From positions 100,282 to 164,281 of the forward strand of contig JAHDKT010000022.1 in NCBI GenBank assembly GCA_018436725.1: a stretch of 64,000 nt of DNA, written 5' to 3'. The DNA comes from Synergistaceae bacterium. Its GTDB lineage: Bacteria; Synergistota; Synergistia; Synergistales; Aminobacteriaceae. Position numbers and translations under genes: made by a program. Below are positions 1 to 8,123 of the stretch, piece by piece. The first letter of the stretch is position 1; every line of letters begins with the position of its first letter. Under the pieces are notes generated by a model. It saw only the letters and a list, made by a program, of their open reading frames with translations, did not search any database and was not told the DNA's origin.

Positions 1-670
1 CCATGAGGAAATAAGGGATGCAGATGCTCACCATCCCTTCGACTTCGCCCACCTTCAGCTTGAGTATCACCAACAACACCATATCCGTTCCGGGGCAGAT
101 CTGGACAAAGAAAGGGTTGCTCTCCAGATTCTCGTACCGAAAACGGACGTCCACTACAGTGCTCCACGCCTCTTCGAGGAGTTCGAGCATCCGCATGAGC
201 ATACGTTCGACCACGGTCCGTTCTATATCGGTCAGCTCTCTGATCTTTCCGGAAAACTCGCCCCTGCCTCCCAACATCCGGTCGATGATCGCGAAAACGA
301 GATTCGGGTTGATCTCGATAAGCGCGTTTCCGCTGAAAGGATACATTTCGAGAATACCGATCACCGTGGGCTGCACCAGAGAGCGGATAAATTCGTCGTA
401 GGCGAGCTGATCCACCGAAGCGATCTCCGCGGAGACCATCGACCGCACCATCGTCGACATTGTCGTGGTCAACTGACGGGTGAAGGACTCATGGATCATC
501 TGAATAGCCCGCAACTGGTCTTTGCTGAATTTGTCGGGGCGGCGGAAGTCGTAGCTCTTGATCTTCTTCTCGTCCGAAGCGCGAGTTATGGAGTCGACAT
601 CCACGCTCCCCGTGGACAGCGCTTCCAGTAACGAGTCGATCTCGCTTTGCGACATCACATCAGGTGTCAC
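1..670 (-). CDS. fliM: flagellar motor switch protein FliM (5' part; runs off the window)
   Basis: This is the N-terminal ~223 residues of FliM; the C-terminus lies beyond position 1. A GTG start at 670 follows a GGAGG about 10 nt upstream. The protein begins VTPDVMSQSEIDSLLEA, and MSQxEIDxLL is the typical FliM N-terminus that binds phospho-CheY. FliM sits in the C-ring with FliG and FliN/FliY and sets rotation direction. It is the last visible gene of a minus-strand run, 43 nt downstream of fliL, the same order as in many flagellar operons. Identification is strong; only the missing C-terminus limits it. Confidence 0.9.
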   Translation of the reverse strand, partial: MTPDVMSQSEIDSLLEALSTGSVDVDSITRASDEKKIKSYDFRRPDKFSKDQLRAIQMIHESFTRQLTTTMSTMVRSMVSAEIASVDQLAYDEFIRSLVQPTVIGILEMYPFSGNALIEINPNLVFAIIDRMLGGRGEFSGKIRELTDIERTVVERMLMRMLELLEEAWSTVVDVRFRYENLESNPFFVQICPGTDMVLLVILKLKVGEVEGMVSICIPYFLM

Positions 671-712
671 GATACCCCGCCTCCTTCCCGAGTTTTCATG
701 ACCGAGAACATC

Positions 713-1156
713 TCACTGAAGAATGAAACCTTCGAAAAGCACCCTGACTACGGGGGCTTTATCACGCACGGAGGGCATCATCGCGTTCACGGTTCTTTTT
801 ATGTCCTCGGCGAGCTTCATGATTCCCTCGGCGGTCGTCAGGTCGTCGAACACCCTGTCTTTGACGAGCAGGATAACCTCGTTGCGTACACGCGCAATCC
901 AACTTGGAGAGGAAACCATCTCCAAGGCTCTGGCGCTGCTGGTCTCGAGCGAGAGTTTGAAGTTCGCCACGTGATTTCCCGCACCGGAAAGATTCGCGAT
1001 GAAATCACCTACGAAATATACTGGCCCGGGCTCCTCGATTTTGACGGACGTGGCGCCCTCAGGGTTCAGCCATGTCCTCCCGACCATTATACCGCCTCCG
1101 AAACCGACGGAGAACAGAAGGATCGCCATAATCAAAAAGATAACAATTCGCTTCAT
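713..1156 (-). CDS. fliL: flagellar basal body-associated protein FliL
   Basis: A 147-residue protein with one N-terminal membrane segment (about residues 5-25, rich in I, L, F and G) and a periplasmic domain ending in VVRVLFEGFILQ, as FliL proteins do. FliL surrounds the stator units at the basal body and supports torque or stator stability. It lies 12 nt downstream of motB and 43 nt upstream of fliM, so stator and switch genes are probably cotranscribed. Family membership rests on size, topology and neighbours plus the short hydrophobic C-terminal strand typical of the family. Confidence 0.9.
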   Translation of the reverse strand: MKRIVIFLIMAILLFSVGFGGGIMVGRTWLNPEGATSVKIEEPGPVYFVGDFIANLSGAGNHVANFKLSLETSSARALEMVSSPSWIARVRNEVILLVKDRVFDDLTTAEGIMKLAEDIKRTVNAMMPSVRDKAPVVRVLFEGFILQ

Positions 1157-1168
1157 CGTCTTCTCCTC

Positions 1169-1897
1169 CTACTGTTTCGGATACTGCGAAAGAAACACAA
1201 GATCGACCCTGCGATTCAATGCCCGGTGCTCGGGCGTGTCGTTCGGAACAAGCGGACGATTGGGGCCGTACCCCACCGCCTGAAGCTTCAACGGATCGAA
1301 ACCCGCTCTCTCCTGCAAATACGATGCGACCGCAGCCGCACGGGCGGACGAGAGACCCCAGTTATCCCGATAGATTCCACCGCGCAGAGGAACGGCATCC
1401 GTATGCCCCTCGACTGCCACGGCAGGGACCGAGTCCTTGATGAACTCGGCGATCTTGAAAAGGACACGCATCCCCTCCGGCTTGATCTCAGCCCGCCCCG
1501 ACTCGAAAAGAAACTGATCCGAAAGAGACACCGTCACTCCGCGCTGGTCGATACGGACGACGATCTCCTTGTCGAGCCCCTCGGTACGCAGATAGTTGCG
1601 AAGGTTGCGCGCTATCTGCTGGATCTCGGGGGTAACCCTGGGCGACTCTCCCGCATGCTGCGCGGGCTGCCCCCCGAAGATAGCCGAATCCTCCTGCACG
1701 GCTTTGCCTCCCGGCATGAAGCCGATCGCGCCTTTGAAAGAGAGGATCATCAGCTCGAACTTTTGCACATCGATGGACGACATGGAAAACAGCAGCACGA
1801 AAAACGTAAGCACCAGCGTGACCATATCGCCGTAGGTGACAAGCCACAAAGGTGCTCCGGGAGAAGTATCCTCCTTTTTTTTCCTGCTGCGGGCCAT
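1169..1897 (-). CDS. motB: flagellar stator protein MotB
   Basis: A 242-residue stator subunit. Residues 17-41 form the single membrane segment, with the motif TYGDMVTLVLTFFVLLFSM; Asp24 is the ion-binding aspartate. The C-terminal half is an OmpA/MotB peptidoglycan-binding domain with VEGHTDAVPLRGG and a conserved Asn-Trp-Leu-Ser-Ala-Arg-Ala stretch. It pairs with MotA, whose stop codon directly abuts this ATG, so translation is probably coupled. Whether the motor uses protons or sodium cannot be decided from these residues. Confidence 0.95.
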   Translation of the reverse strand: MARSRKKKEDTSPGAPLWLVTYGDMVTLVLTFFVLLFSMSSIDVQKFELMILSFKGAIGFMPGGKAVQEDSAIFGGQPAQHAGESPRVTPEIQQIARNLRNYLRTEGLDKEIVVRIDQRGVTVSLSDQFLFESGRAEIKPEGMRVLFKIAEFIKDSVPAVAVEGHTDAVPLRGGIYRDNWGLSSARAAAVASYLQERAGFDPLKLQAVGYGPNRPLVPNDTPEHRALNRRVDLVFLSQYPKQ

Positions 1898-2692
1898 TTA
1901 CGCCCCTCCTTCCTTCGCCGCCTTCGCCTTCTCCTCGAGCGCCCTGCGGAGAGCGGGGGCAAGAAAGACCTTGAGCTTCTCCTCGACGATGCGCGGATTT
2001 TCACCCGCCTGGATGGAGAGCACGCCCTCCACCATAAGCTCCATCGAGAGAACTTCCTCGGAAGAGCGGACCGCAAGCTTCTTCGCGATCGGGATAGCAA
2101 ATCCGTTGGCGAGCAGCGAACCATAAAAAGTAGTGACAAGAGCGACCGCCATACCGGGGCCGAGCGCGTTGGGATCCTGCAGGTTGCCGAGCATGGTGAT
2201 AAGGCCGATGAGCGTTCCGAGCATGCCGAAAGCAGGCGCAAGCTCAGCCATCGAGTCGAAGAACGCTTTATTCGACGAGTGACGAGATTCCAGAATGCCG
2301 ATCTCCGTATCGAGAATCGCCTTTACAAGCTCCGGGTCCGTGCCGTCCACTACGAGCTGGATGGACTTCCTTAAAAACTCGTTGTCAAGCTCCGCAGCAT
2401 CCGCCTCCAAAGCCAATAGTCCTTCACGGCGTGCCTTCTCCGCGAAGCTGACGATGGTCTGCACCAACGACACCGTATCCGGAGAACCGCCGGTGAAGGC
2501 CATCTTGAGAACCTTCATAAAGCCCTTCAGTTTCTCCGGGGGATTCGCCGTAACGAGCGCACCGACTGTACCCCCTCCGACGATCAGTATGGACTGGAAG
2601 TCTATGAAGGCGATTCCTTGGCCTCCCGCCATGACTCCTCCTATAACCAGGATGTAACAGACGACAAGACCGATGACAGTAGTAAGATCCAC
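1898..2692 (-). CDS. motA: flagellar stator protein MotA
   Basis: A 264-residue protein with four predicted membrane segments and the MotA cytoplasmic loop. I chose the GTG at 2692 because it gives VDLTTVIGLV, the usual MotA N-terminus, behind a GGGGCGGG purine stretch; a GTG at 2710 would add six residues. MotA forms the pentameric ring around the MotB dimer and pushes on FliG. The C-terminal half contains the APAFGMLGTLIGLI segment typical of the family. The gene abuts motB and lies downstream of flbD. Confidence 0.95.
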   Translation of the reverse strand: MDLTTVIGLVVCYILVIGGVMAGGQGIAFIDFQSILIVGGGTVGALVTANPPEKLKGFMKVLKMAFTGGSPDTVSLVQTIVSFAEKARREGLLALEADAAELDNEFLRKSIQLVVDGTDPELVKAILDTEIGILESRHSSNKAFFDSMAELAPAFGMLGTLIGLITMLGNLQDPNALGPGMAVALVTTFYGSLLANGFAIPIAKKLAVRSSEEVLSMELMVEGVLSIQAGENPRIVEEKLKVFLAPALRRALEEKAKAAKEGGA

Positions 2693-2746
2693 AAATATCC
2701 CGCCCCTCACAAGTACGGCGTCGGTCGTCGAAACTCGACGCTTTTC

Positions 2747-2977
2747 TTATTCCTCCTCTTCTTCTTTCCGGACGAGGGTCTTTCCCGAGAAGAAGGAGAG
2801 GAAAACCTGCCGCCTGTACTGTACCACCAAATCCACGATTTCGTCCATAGGCTCGGCGACGACATACCGATGTCCGTTGACGAGGCGGATCACCGTGTCC
2901 GGCGTCGACTCCACCGTCTCGATAAGATCGGCGTTGATAGTGAACCGTTCGCCGTTGATCCGCCTCAATGTGATCAT
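2747..2977 (-). CDS. flbD: FlbD family flagellar protein
   Basis: A 76-residue protein starting MITLRRINGERFTINADLIE, the conserved core of the FlbD family (PF06289), which almost always lies between flgE and motA. Its function is not well understood; it is linked to swarming and flagellar assembly. Residues 25-45 carry the conserved TPDTVIRLVNGHRYVV stretch. The C-terminus ends in a run of glutamates. It sits 19 nt downstream of the flgE stop and about 55 nt upstream of motA. No good Shine-Dalgarno is visible, so it may be translated by coupling. Confidence 0.88.
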   Translation of the reverse strand: MITLRRINGERFTINADLIETVESTPDTVIRLVNGHRYVVAEPMDEIVDLVVQYRRQVFLSFFSGKTLVRKEEEEE

Positions 2978-2996
2978 CGTTCAATCGGCCCTTGGT

Positions 2997-5978
2997 TTAT
3001 CGCTTGAGGTTGATCAGCTCTTCAAGCACCTGGTCGCTGGTGGTGATCATGCGCGCGTTCGCTTGGAAGCCTCTCTGGGAGGTGATCAGCTTGGTGAACT
3101 CCTCGGTGAGGTCGACGTTCGACATTTCAAGCGAGGAACCGACGATCGACCCCGCGCCGCCCTCCTGGGGCGAACCTATCTGCGCTATCCCCGAGTTGTT
3201 GCTTTGCGTAAAAGCCGAGTTGCCTATCTTCACAAGGCCGGCTGGGTTGGAGAAGAGCGCCAGCGCAACGCGGTACAGCGGGATGTTCTGTCCGTTGCTG
3301 TAGATACCGTTGACCGTTCCGTCCTTAGCCACAGCGAAGTCCGTCAGCACGCCCATCGAGTAACCGTCCTGGTAGTAGCCCTTCGTCGTGAACTCGGAAC
3401 CGTACTGCGTTACTCCGTCGAGCAGCTCTTTCTGGAAACTCTGGCCGGAGAAATCGAGCTTGATTGTCGATTCGCGGGCACCGACCTCGTCGAACTGGAC
3501 AGTGATCTCCGGAGTCGGATTGTACATACCGGTGTCGCTTGTATCCAGTTTACCATCCGGGCCGAAGCGAAGCAGACCTGTATTTTCGGATAAAGACGCC
3601 TCGCCGTTGGGAAGCCACGCTCTCCAGCGCCAAACGCCGTTGTCCAGCTTCTCCCACGAGACTTCCAGGGTATACGGATTCCCGAGCGAGTCGTATACAT
3701 CAACCTTCGCGTTGTGAACGTTGGCGATCCGCTGGTTCACTGTCGCGAGCGCCTGTTCGTTGCCCTTGGTGACAGGGACGGAGAAGGTATTCGTGGTGGT
3801 AACAGCGGCTGTCGGGTCCCATATTTTCATAGTAAATGCACTGCTTCCGGCCTCGTCGTAGTCCACCACATAGCTGGTTCCGTTACTGTCTGTTACTGTT
3901 TGGAAGTTGACGTACTTCCCGACTTCGTATGTAAAGGTTTCAGCGGCAGTACCATTATTGAACGTCAAGATCCCCGTCGCAGGATCATACGAAATATGGG
4001 CGGCATTATACGTCTCGCCGCTGGGCAGAGTGAGCACAGGATCGCCCCCCACCGGCACCAGCTGAAGTCTTCCGGAGGCATCAAGACCGTTCATGCTGAA
4101 ATTTACGGTCGCAGGAACTCCTGTACCGGAAAATGTCAGCGTCATGAAGTTATTCGCCGCTGTCCCTTCAGTGGGAGTCACCGCATAGTTAGTACCATTC
4201 ACGATAACCTCGGAACTCGCCGGTACTATCCCCATGTACTTTCGGAAGTTATAGGTCTGGATTTCCAGAAAATCATCGTTACCCGCTACTCCGGGAGTTC
4301 TGTCTCCCAAGATTGTCATCCTGTAATCTCCGCTTCCCAGCGAATCGAATTCCGTCCTCACCGAGCCTCCTCCCGCTGGAACCAGATTGCCGGCCAACGG
4401 GGATGCTGCGGCAACAGCCTCCGTTCCCATCTTAATCCGAGATCCTAGCGCATATGTCCATGCATTGGGAGCAGGAGTGGTTAAATCGTTGAGGACAAGG
4501 CTACCATCCGCATCGGTAGCTCCGGGAGTATACACTCCCTGATACGTTTTTCCATCCAGGACGAAGGTTGAAGCAGGCACCAACACTACCGATCCCGTTC
4601 CATTCAGTCCGGCGTAGTTCAACTGGAGAGTTCCAGTGTTATTCGGGTCGTTGCGGTCGACGAACTTGAGCGTGGCGTAACCGCTGTTCGGGTTACCTTC
4701 GGTGATCGTGACGTCGTACGCTTTTCCGCCGATTCCGACGTTCTGCACGATCGTTGGCTGGATACCCACTCTGTCTGTAACTTGCGAAGAATCGACGATC
4801 TCCACGGTGCTGGTAAGCTGGACTCCCTGGTTCCCTGTAGCGTTGCTGATGGTAACGAAGGCGCCGCCGGCGAACCCTCCAAGGCGGGTGATTCCGTCGA
4901 CCGCTGTATCGGGAATGGCGAACGTCCCGTCGTCGTTCATCTGCACCGTGTATTCGAACATCGCCATGTCGCCCTTGTAGTCCTCGCCCCAGAGACGAAG
5001 TGTTCTATACCCTTCCTGCCCGGCGGTGGTGATATCCGTAAATTCCGCTAGGTACGAAAAGCTATTCGTTCCGTCCTTGATGGTGAGCGTCTGATAGTCC
5101 ATTTGTTTCTCGAGGTTGAGAGTCCACTCGTCGGGGTTCGTGGGGTCTATGTTGGTCAGCGTGAGGACGCCCGTAGCGGAGTCGAAGGCTACTGTGTATA
5201 CGCTTCCGTCGATTTCAAAGGGTGTTTCGGATGCAAGCATCGGGCGCCCGTTGGACTGATCCACTCCCGTCAGTTTCAGGGTCAACGTCTGTCCTCCGAT
5301 ATTCATCGTCATGAAGGCGTCGGCGCTCATCCCTTCCTGCATGGTCACATCGTACTTCTGATTGTTCAGAGTCGCCGCGGTGGAGAAGTTGTTCGCCGTA
5401 AGCCCCATCGGAAGATAGGTCGCGGCCCGGCCGTCGAGGTTGCAGCGATATCCGACCACCGTGGTCTGGCGGGCTTCCATCTTCTGGCCGGTGGGTATAT
5501 TGATGTCGGTCAGCGAAGAACCTTGGTTGAACTGTAGAGGATCGATCGGATCGCGGACTATCTGGTAGCCCTGGAGCTTGTACCCCGTTCCGGCCTGCGC
5601 GAGGTTGCTGTCTCCATCCAGGGTAAAATTCCCGGCTCTTGTAAAGAGACGGTTGTTCCCGTCCATGACGACGAAATAGCCGTCGCCCTGGATCGCGAAG
5701 TCGGTGCGGCTTCCTGTATACTGTGTAGTCCCCTGAGTATGCAGAACCTCTATTGCGGAGACTTGCATGCCGAGTCCGACCTGCTTCGCGTTGACGCCTC
5801 CGCGTTGATCGTTCGGCGCCATCGTACCGCTGGTGTTCTGATAGAGCAGATCCTGGAAGGTAATGTTGGATCGTTTATACCCTGCTGTATTGACGTTGGC
5901 TATGTTGTTGCCGACAACGTCGAGAGAAACCTGATGTCCTCTCACGCCCGACACGCCCGACATAAGGGATCGTAGCAT
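2997..5978 (-). CDS. flgE: very large flagellar hook protein FlgE, with a triple-repeat insert
   Basis: A 993-residue hook protein, more than twice the usual length (about 400-450). The start at 5978 follows AAGGAGG by 8 nt and begins MLRSLMSGVSGVRGHQ; an upstream ATG at 6170 lacks a ribosome site. Residues 1-185 and 750-993 match the ordinary FlgE shell, including the C-terminal coiled region QRGFQANARMITTSDQVLEE. Between them lies a ~560-residue insert with three tandem units of about 145 residues, opening YDVTMQEG (about 208), YDVTITEG (421) and YAVTPTEG (598). Each then carries a GLD-x-SGR-like turn and a W/F-T-Y-x-L/V-G segment. The insert should face outward as extra D2/D3-type domains. 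The next gene upstream is a second, shorter FlgE. Confidence 0.9.
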   Translation of the reverse strand: MLRSLMSGVSGVRGHQVSLDVVGNNIANVNTAGYKRSNITFQDLLYQNTSGTMAPNDQRGGVNAKQVGLGMQVSAIEVLHTQGTTQYTGSRTDFAIQGDGYFVVMDGNNRLFTRAGNFTLDGDSNLAQAGTGYKLQGYQIVRDPIDPLQFNQGSSLTDINIPTGQKMEARQTTVVGYRCNLDGRAATYLPMGLTANNFSTAATLNNQKYDVTMQEGMSADAFMTMNIGGQTLTLKLTGVDQSNGRPMLASETPFEIDGSVYTVAFDSATGVLTLTNIDPTNPDEWTLNLEKQMDYQTLTIKDGTNSFSYLAEFTDITTAGQEGYRTLRLWGEDYKGDMAMFEYTVQMNDDGTFAIPDTAVDGITRLGGFAGGAFVTISNATGNQGVQLTSTVEIVDSSQVTDRVGIQPTIVQNVGIGGKAYDVTITEGNPNSGYATLKFVDRNDPNNTGTLQLNYAGLNGTGSVVLVPASTFVLDGKTYQGVYTPGATDADGSLVLNDLTTPAPNAWTYALGSRIKMGTEAVAAASPLAGNLVPAGGGSVRTEFDSLGSGDYRMTILGDRTPGVAGNDDFLEIQTYNFRKYMGIVPASSEVIVNGTNYAVTPTEGTAANNFMTLTFSGTGVPATVNFSMNGLDASGRLQLVPVGGDPVLTLPSGETYNAAHISYDPATGILTFNNGTAAETFTYEVGKYVNFQTVTDSNGTSYVVDYDEAGSSAFTMKIWDPTAAVTTTNTFSVPVTKGNEQALATVNQRIANVHNAKVDVYDSLGNPYTLEVSWEKLDNGVWRWRAWLPNGEASLSENTGLLRFGPDGKLDTSDTGMYNPTPEITVQFDEVGARESTIKLDFSGQSFQKELLDGVTQYGSEFTTKGYYQDGYSMGVLTDFAVAKDGTVNGIYSNGQNIPLYRVALALFSNPAGLVKIGNSAFTQSNNSGIAQIGSPQEGGAGSIVGSSLEMSNVDLTEEFTKLITSQRGFQANARMITTSDQVLEELINLKR

Positions 5979-6090
5979 AGCGTATTCCTCCTTAAGCTTT
6001 CGTCGAAGATGGCGCAATCCCTTGCGCGGATCCTTCTGCCCGTCCGTCCGTGGGGGCGTTTGAGTCTTTTTATTCTTCGGCAGTTCCGCC
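5979..6090 (-). promoter_or_regulatory. flgE copy 1 leader with hairpin, duplicated in flgE copy 2
   Basis: The mRNA leader just before the hook gene carries a perfect hairpin (6012-6027: GCGCAA, loop GGGA, TTGCGC) about 33 nt before the start, then AAGGAGG. A recognisably homologous leader precedes the other flgE (7587-7690). Loop sequences of the ANGGA/AGGGA type followed by a purine-rich ribosome site resemble CsrA-regulated leaders. That reading is inference from the two copies. Confidence 0.4.
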
Positions 6091-6177
6091 GCCTTTCTGA
6101 AGCCTTTTGAAAGAGTTCGGGAAAAAAAGGAAAAGAGTACACGGAAATGCCGGAAAAAGCGCGAGAGCATCTATTTT

Positions 6178-6208
6178 AAAAAAGCCCGCGGAAAGGAAAA
6201 CCGCGGGC
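6178..6208 (-). terminator. intrinsic terminator between the two flgE genes
   Basis: Read on the minus strand: GCCCGCGG, a 9-nt loop, CCGCGGGC, then six T. The 8-bp stem is perfect (6184-6191 with 6201-6208). It lies 20 nt past the stop of flgE copy 2 and should reduce readthrough into flgE copy 1. Confidence 0.88.
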
Positions 6209-6227
6209 GAAGGCGAACTTTTCTTTT

Positions 6228-7586
6228 TTACCGTTTGATGTTGATCTGCTCCTCCAGAACCTGGTCGCTCGTATTGATGACGCGCGCATTCGCCTGGAAT
6301 CCTCTCTGGGCCAGGATAAGCTGCGTGAATTCTTCGGTGAGGTCGATATTCGACATCTCAAGAGCCCCCCCGATCAACGCTCCCGCGCCATCCTCCATCG
6401 GGACGCCGATCCTGGCCAAACCGGAGTTGGAACTCTCCTTGAAGACGGTGTCTCCCACCTTGGTCAGACCGGATGGGTTGACGAACGTCGCCAACGACAT
6501 TCGGTACATGGGAACGTTCTGTCCGTTGTCGTAGGTCGCCATGACCGTCCCGTTGTTGGTGACCATGAAGCTCTCCATGACGCCCATAGCGCATCCATCC
6601 TGATAGTACCCTTTCGTGGTGAAGGGAGAAGCGTACTGTGTCACGCCTTCGATCGGCGGCTTGTCGAAGGACTCCCCGGCGAAATCGAGCGTGATATCCG
6701 AAGATTCCGCGCCGACGGAGGTAAAGTCGATGGTGATCCCGGGGCTGACATCCGCTCCGGCGGCAGGTTTCCCATCGGGACCGAAGGTGAGCACTCCCCT
6801 CTGGACGAACTGCGGCGACCCCGCATCGGGCAGGTAGGCCACCCAGCTCCATTCATTATCCTCCTGTTGACCAGTCCTTACCCACAGCACTTCGAGCGTA
6901 TGCCCTTTTCCAAGCGAGTCGAAAATCTCTATCTGCGACTTGTGCGAACTCGCAGTAGGGGGAGTCTCCATCGGAGGATCGGCGTACGGATCCCACGCAG
7001 CGGGATCCCATGTCGCAGGATCGACCACCGGCGCCTTGCTGTCGAGATTGCATCGGAAGCCGACCTTCGTCGTGGTCCGCGCCTCCATCTTCGAACCGAT
7101 GGGGATGCTGATGTCGCTCAGCGATGAGCTTCGATTGAACTTGGTGGGATCGTTGGGGTCGGCGACCATCTGGTACCCCTGCACCCTGTAGCCCGTTCCC
7201 GATTGCACGATCTTGTTCTCCGAGTCGAGGGTGAAGTTGCCGCCTCTGGTGAAGAGACGGTTGTTTCCGTCCGTCACGACGTAGTACCCCTCTCCCTGTA
7301 TGGCGACATTCGTATCGCCGCCTACGTAATTGATATTCCCCTGGGTGTGAATCGTTTCGATCGCGGCGACACGCACTCCAAGTCCAACCTGAAGGGAATT
7401 GACTCCTCCTCTTCCTTCCACGGGAGGCATCGCGCCTCGGTGGGTCTGGTAGAGCAAATCCTGAAAGGTGACGTTCGATTTCTTAAACCCCACTGTATTG
7501 ATGTTGGCGATGTTATTTCCGACGACGTCGAGAAAGGTCTGATGCCCCCTCGCGCCCGACACGCCCGACATAAGGGATCGAAGCAT
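6228..7586 (-). CDS. flgE: flagellar hook protein FlgE, second copy of normal length
   Basis: A 452-residue FlgE paralogue. The ATG at 7586 is preferred to the one at 7592, because AGGAGG lies 7 nt before the first and only 1 nt before the second. Residues 1-180 (MLRSLMSGVSGARGHQTFLD) and the C-terminus (AQRGFQANARVINTSDQVLEE) are closely similar to the adjacent 993-residue FlgE, but the giant insert is replaced by a short Pro/Trp/Asp-rich linker (PATWDPAAWDPYADPP). The pair therefore arose by tandem duplication and then gained or lost the insert. Which copy builds the main hook is unknown. It follows flgD by about 108 nt and is followed by an intrinsic terminator. Confidence 0.92.
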   Translation of the reverse strand: MLRSLMSGVSGARGHQTFLDVVGNNIANINTVGFKKSNVTFQDLLYQTHRGAMPPVEGRGGVNSLQVGLGVRVAAIETIHTQGNINYVGGDTNVAIQGEGYYVVTDGNNRLFTRGGNFTLDSENKIVQSGTGYRVQGYQMVADPNDPTKFNRSSSLSDISIPIGSKMEARTTTKVGFRCNLDSKAPVVDPATWDPAAWDPYADPPMETPPTASSHKSQIEIFDSLGKGHTLEVLWVRTGQQEDNEWSWVAYLPDAGSPQFVQRGVLTFGPDGKPAAGADVSPGITIDFTSVGAESSDITLDFAGESFDKPPIEGVTQYASPFTTKGYYQDGCAMGVMESFMVTNNGTVMATYDNGQNVPMYRMSLATFVNPSGLTKVGDTVFKESSNSGLARIGVPMEDGAGALIGGALEMSNIDLTEEFTQLILAQRGFQANARVINTSDQVLEEQINIKR

Positions 7587-7690
7587 GCTCATTCCTCCTT
7601 GCTGTTTTCTCGAAGACGGTGCAGTCCGTTGCTCCGATCGCTTCAGGGGCGTCCATCCATGGAGCCGCTTTGTCTTTCCTGACTTCTCCG
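7587..7690 (-). promoter_or_regulatory. flgE copy 2 leader with hairpin homologous to that of copy 1
   Basis: A leader of about 100 nt between flgD and flgE copy 2. It aligns with the leader of copy 1: both run from a GGAC(G/A)-x-CC tract through a hairpin and a CTTCGA tract to AAGGAGGAAT. The hairpin at 7617-7636 pairs CGG-x-GCA with TGC-x-CCG around a loop containing ACGGA. The sequence differs from copy 1 but the fold and the GGA-containing loop are retained, suggesting selection on the RNA. Confidence 0.4.
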
Positions 7691-7694
7691 CTTT

Positions 7695-8111
7695 TTACGC
7701 CACTGAGACTACTTTTTCGAGGGGCACGTCTCCGTCCGTTGTATTCAGAATGATCTTCCCCTCTTCAAAACGAACGTAGCCAACAGTGGAGTACGCAGGA
7801 AGTCCCTCGTCGTCAGTGTACTCGATCACCCTGCCGATGTAGCTCACAGCGGACGCCTTGTTCATGGCGGCCATCTGTTCGATCGTCTTGTTCATGTTGG
7901 TCATCTGCTCAAGGGTGCTGAACTGCGCCATCTGGGCTATGAAATCCTTGTCCTTCAACGGATCCAGAGGATCCTGATTGCTCAGCTGAGTGATCAGAAT
8001 TTTCAGGAAGGCATCCTTTCCGAGGTCGTTGTTCGCCTTCTGTACGGCGTCTGTGACCGCAGTGCTGTTTCTATTCGAGGAGCTGCTGTTCGCTACGTTC
8101 TGTATCGCCAT
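7695..8111 (-). CDS. flgD: flagellar hook assembly scaffold FlgD
   Basis: A 138-residue short-form FlgD, the capping scaffold needed to polymerise FlgE. The ATG at 8111 sits 8 nt after AGGAGG; a GTG at 8120 would overlap that site. The conserved core is DAFLKILITQLSNQDPLDP at about residues 35-53, followed by FIAQMAQFSTLEQM, which defines the family. The C-terminal Fn3/Tudor-like part is reduced to about 50 residues, as in B. subtilis YlxG-type FlgD. The gene lies between fliK and flgE copy 2, the standard position. Confidence 0.93.
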   Translation of the reverse strand: MAIQNVANSSSSNRNSTAVTDAVQKANNDLGKDAFLKILITQLSNQDPLDPLKDKDFIAQMAQFSTLEQMTNMNKTIEQMAAMNKASAVSYIGRVIEYTDDEGLPAYSTVGYVRFEEGKIILNTTDGDVPLEKVVSVA

Positions 8112-8123
8112 TACGCCCACCTC

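Noticed and set aside
647..2374. A 575-codon plus-strand frame over fliL, motB and motA
   Set aside because: It is antisense to three clear flagellar genes and has no recognisable domain or ribosome site.
5979..6170. A 64-codon N-terminal extension of the large FlgE
   Set aside because: The extension is basic, has no ribosome site, and the paralogue starts at the equivalent internal ATG with AAGGAGG before it.
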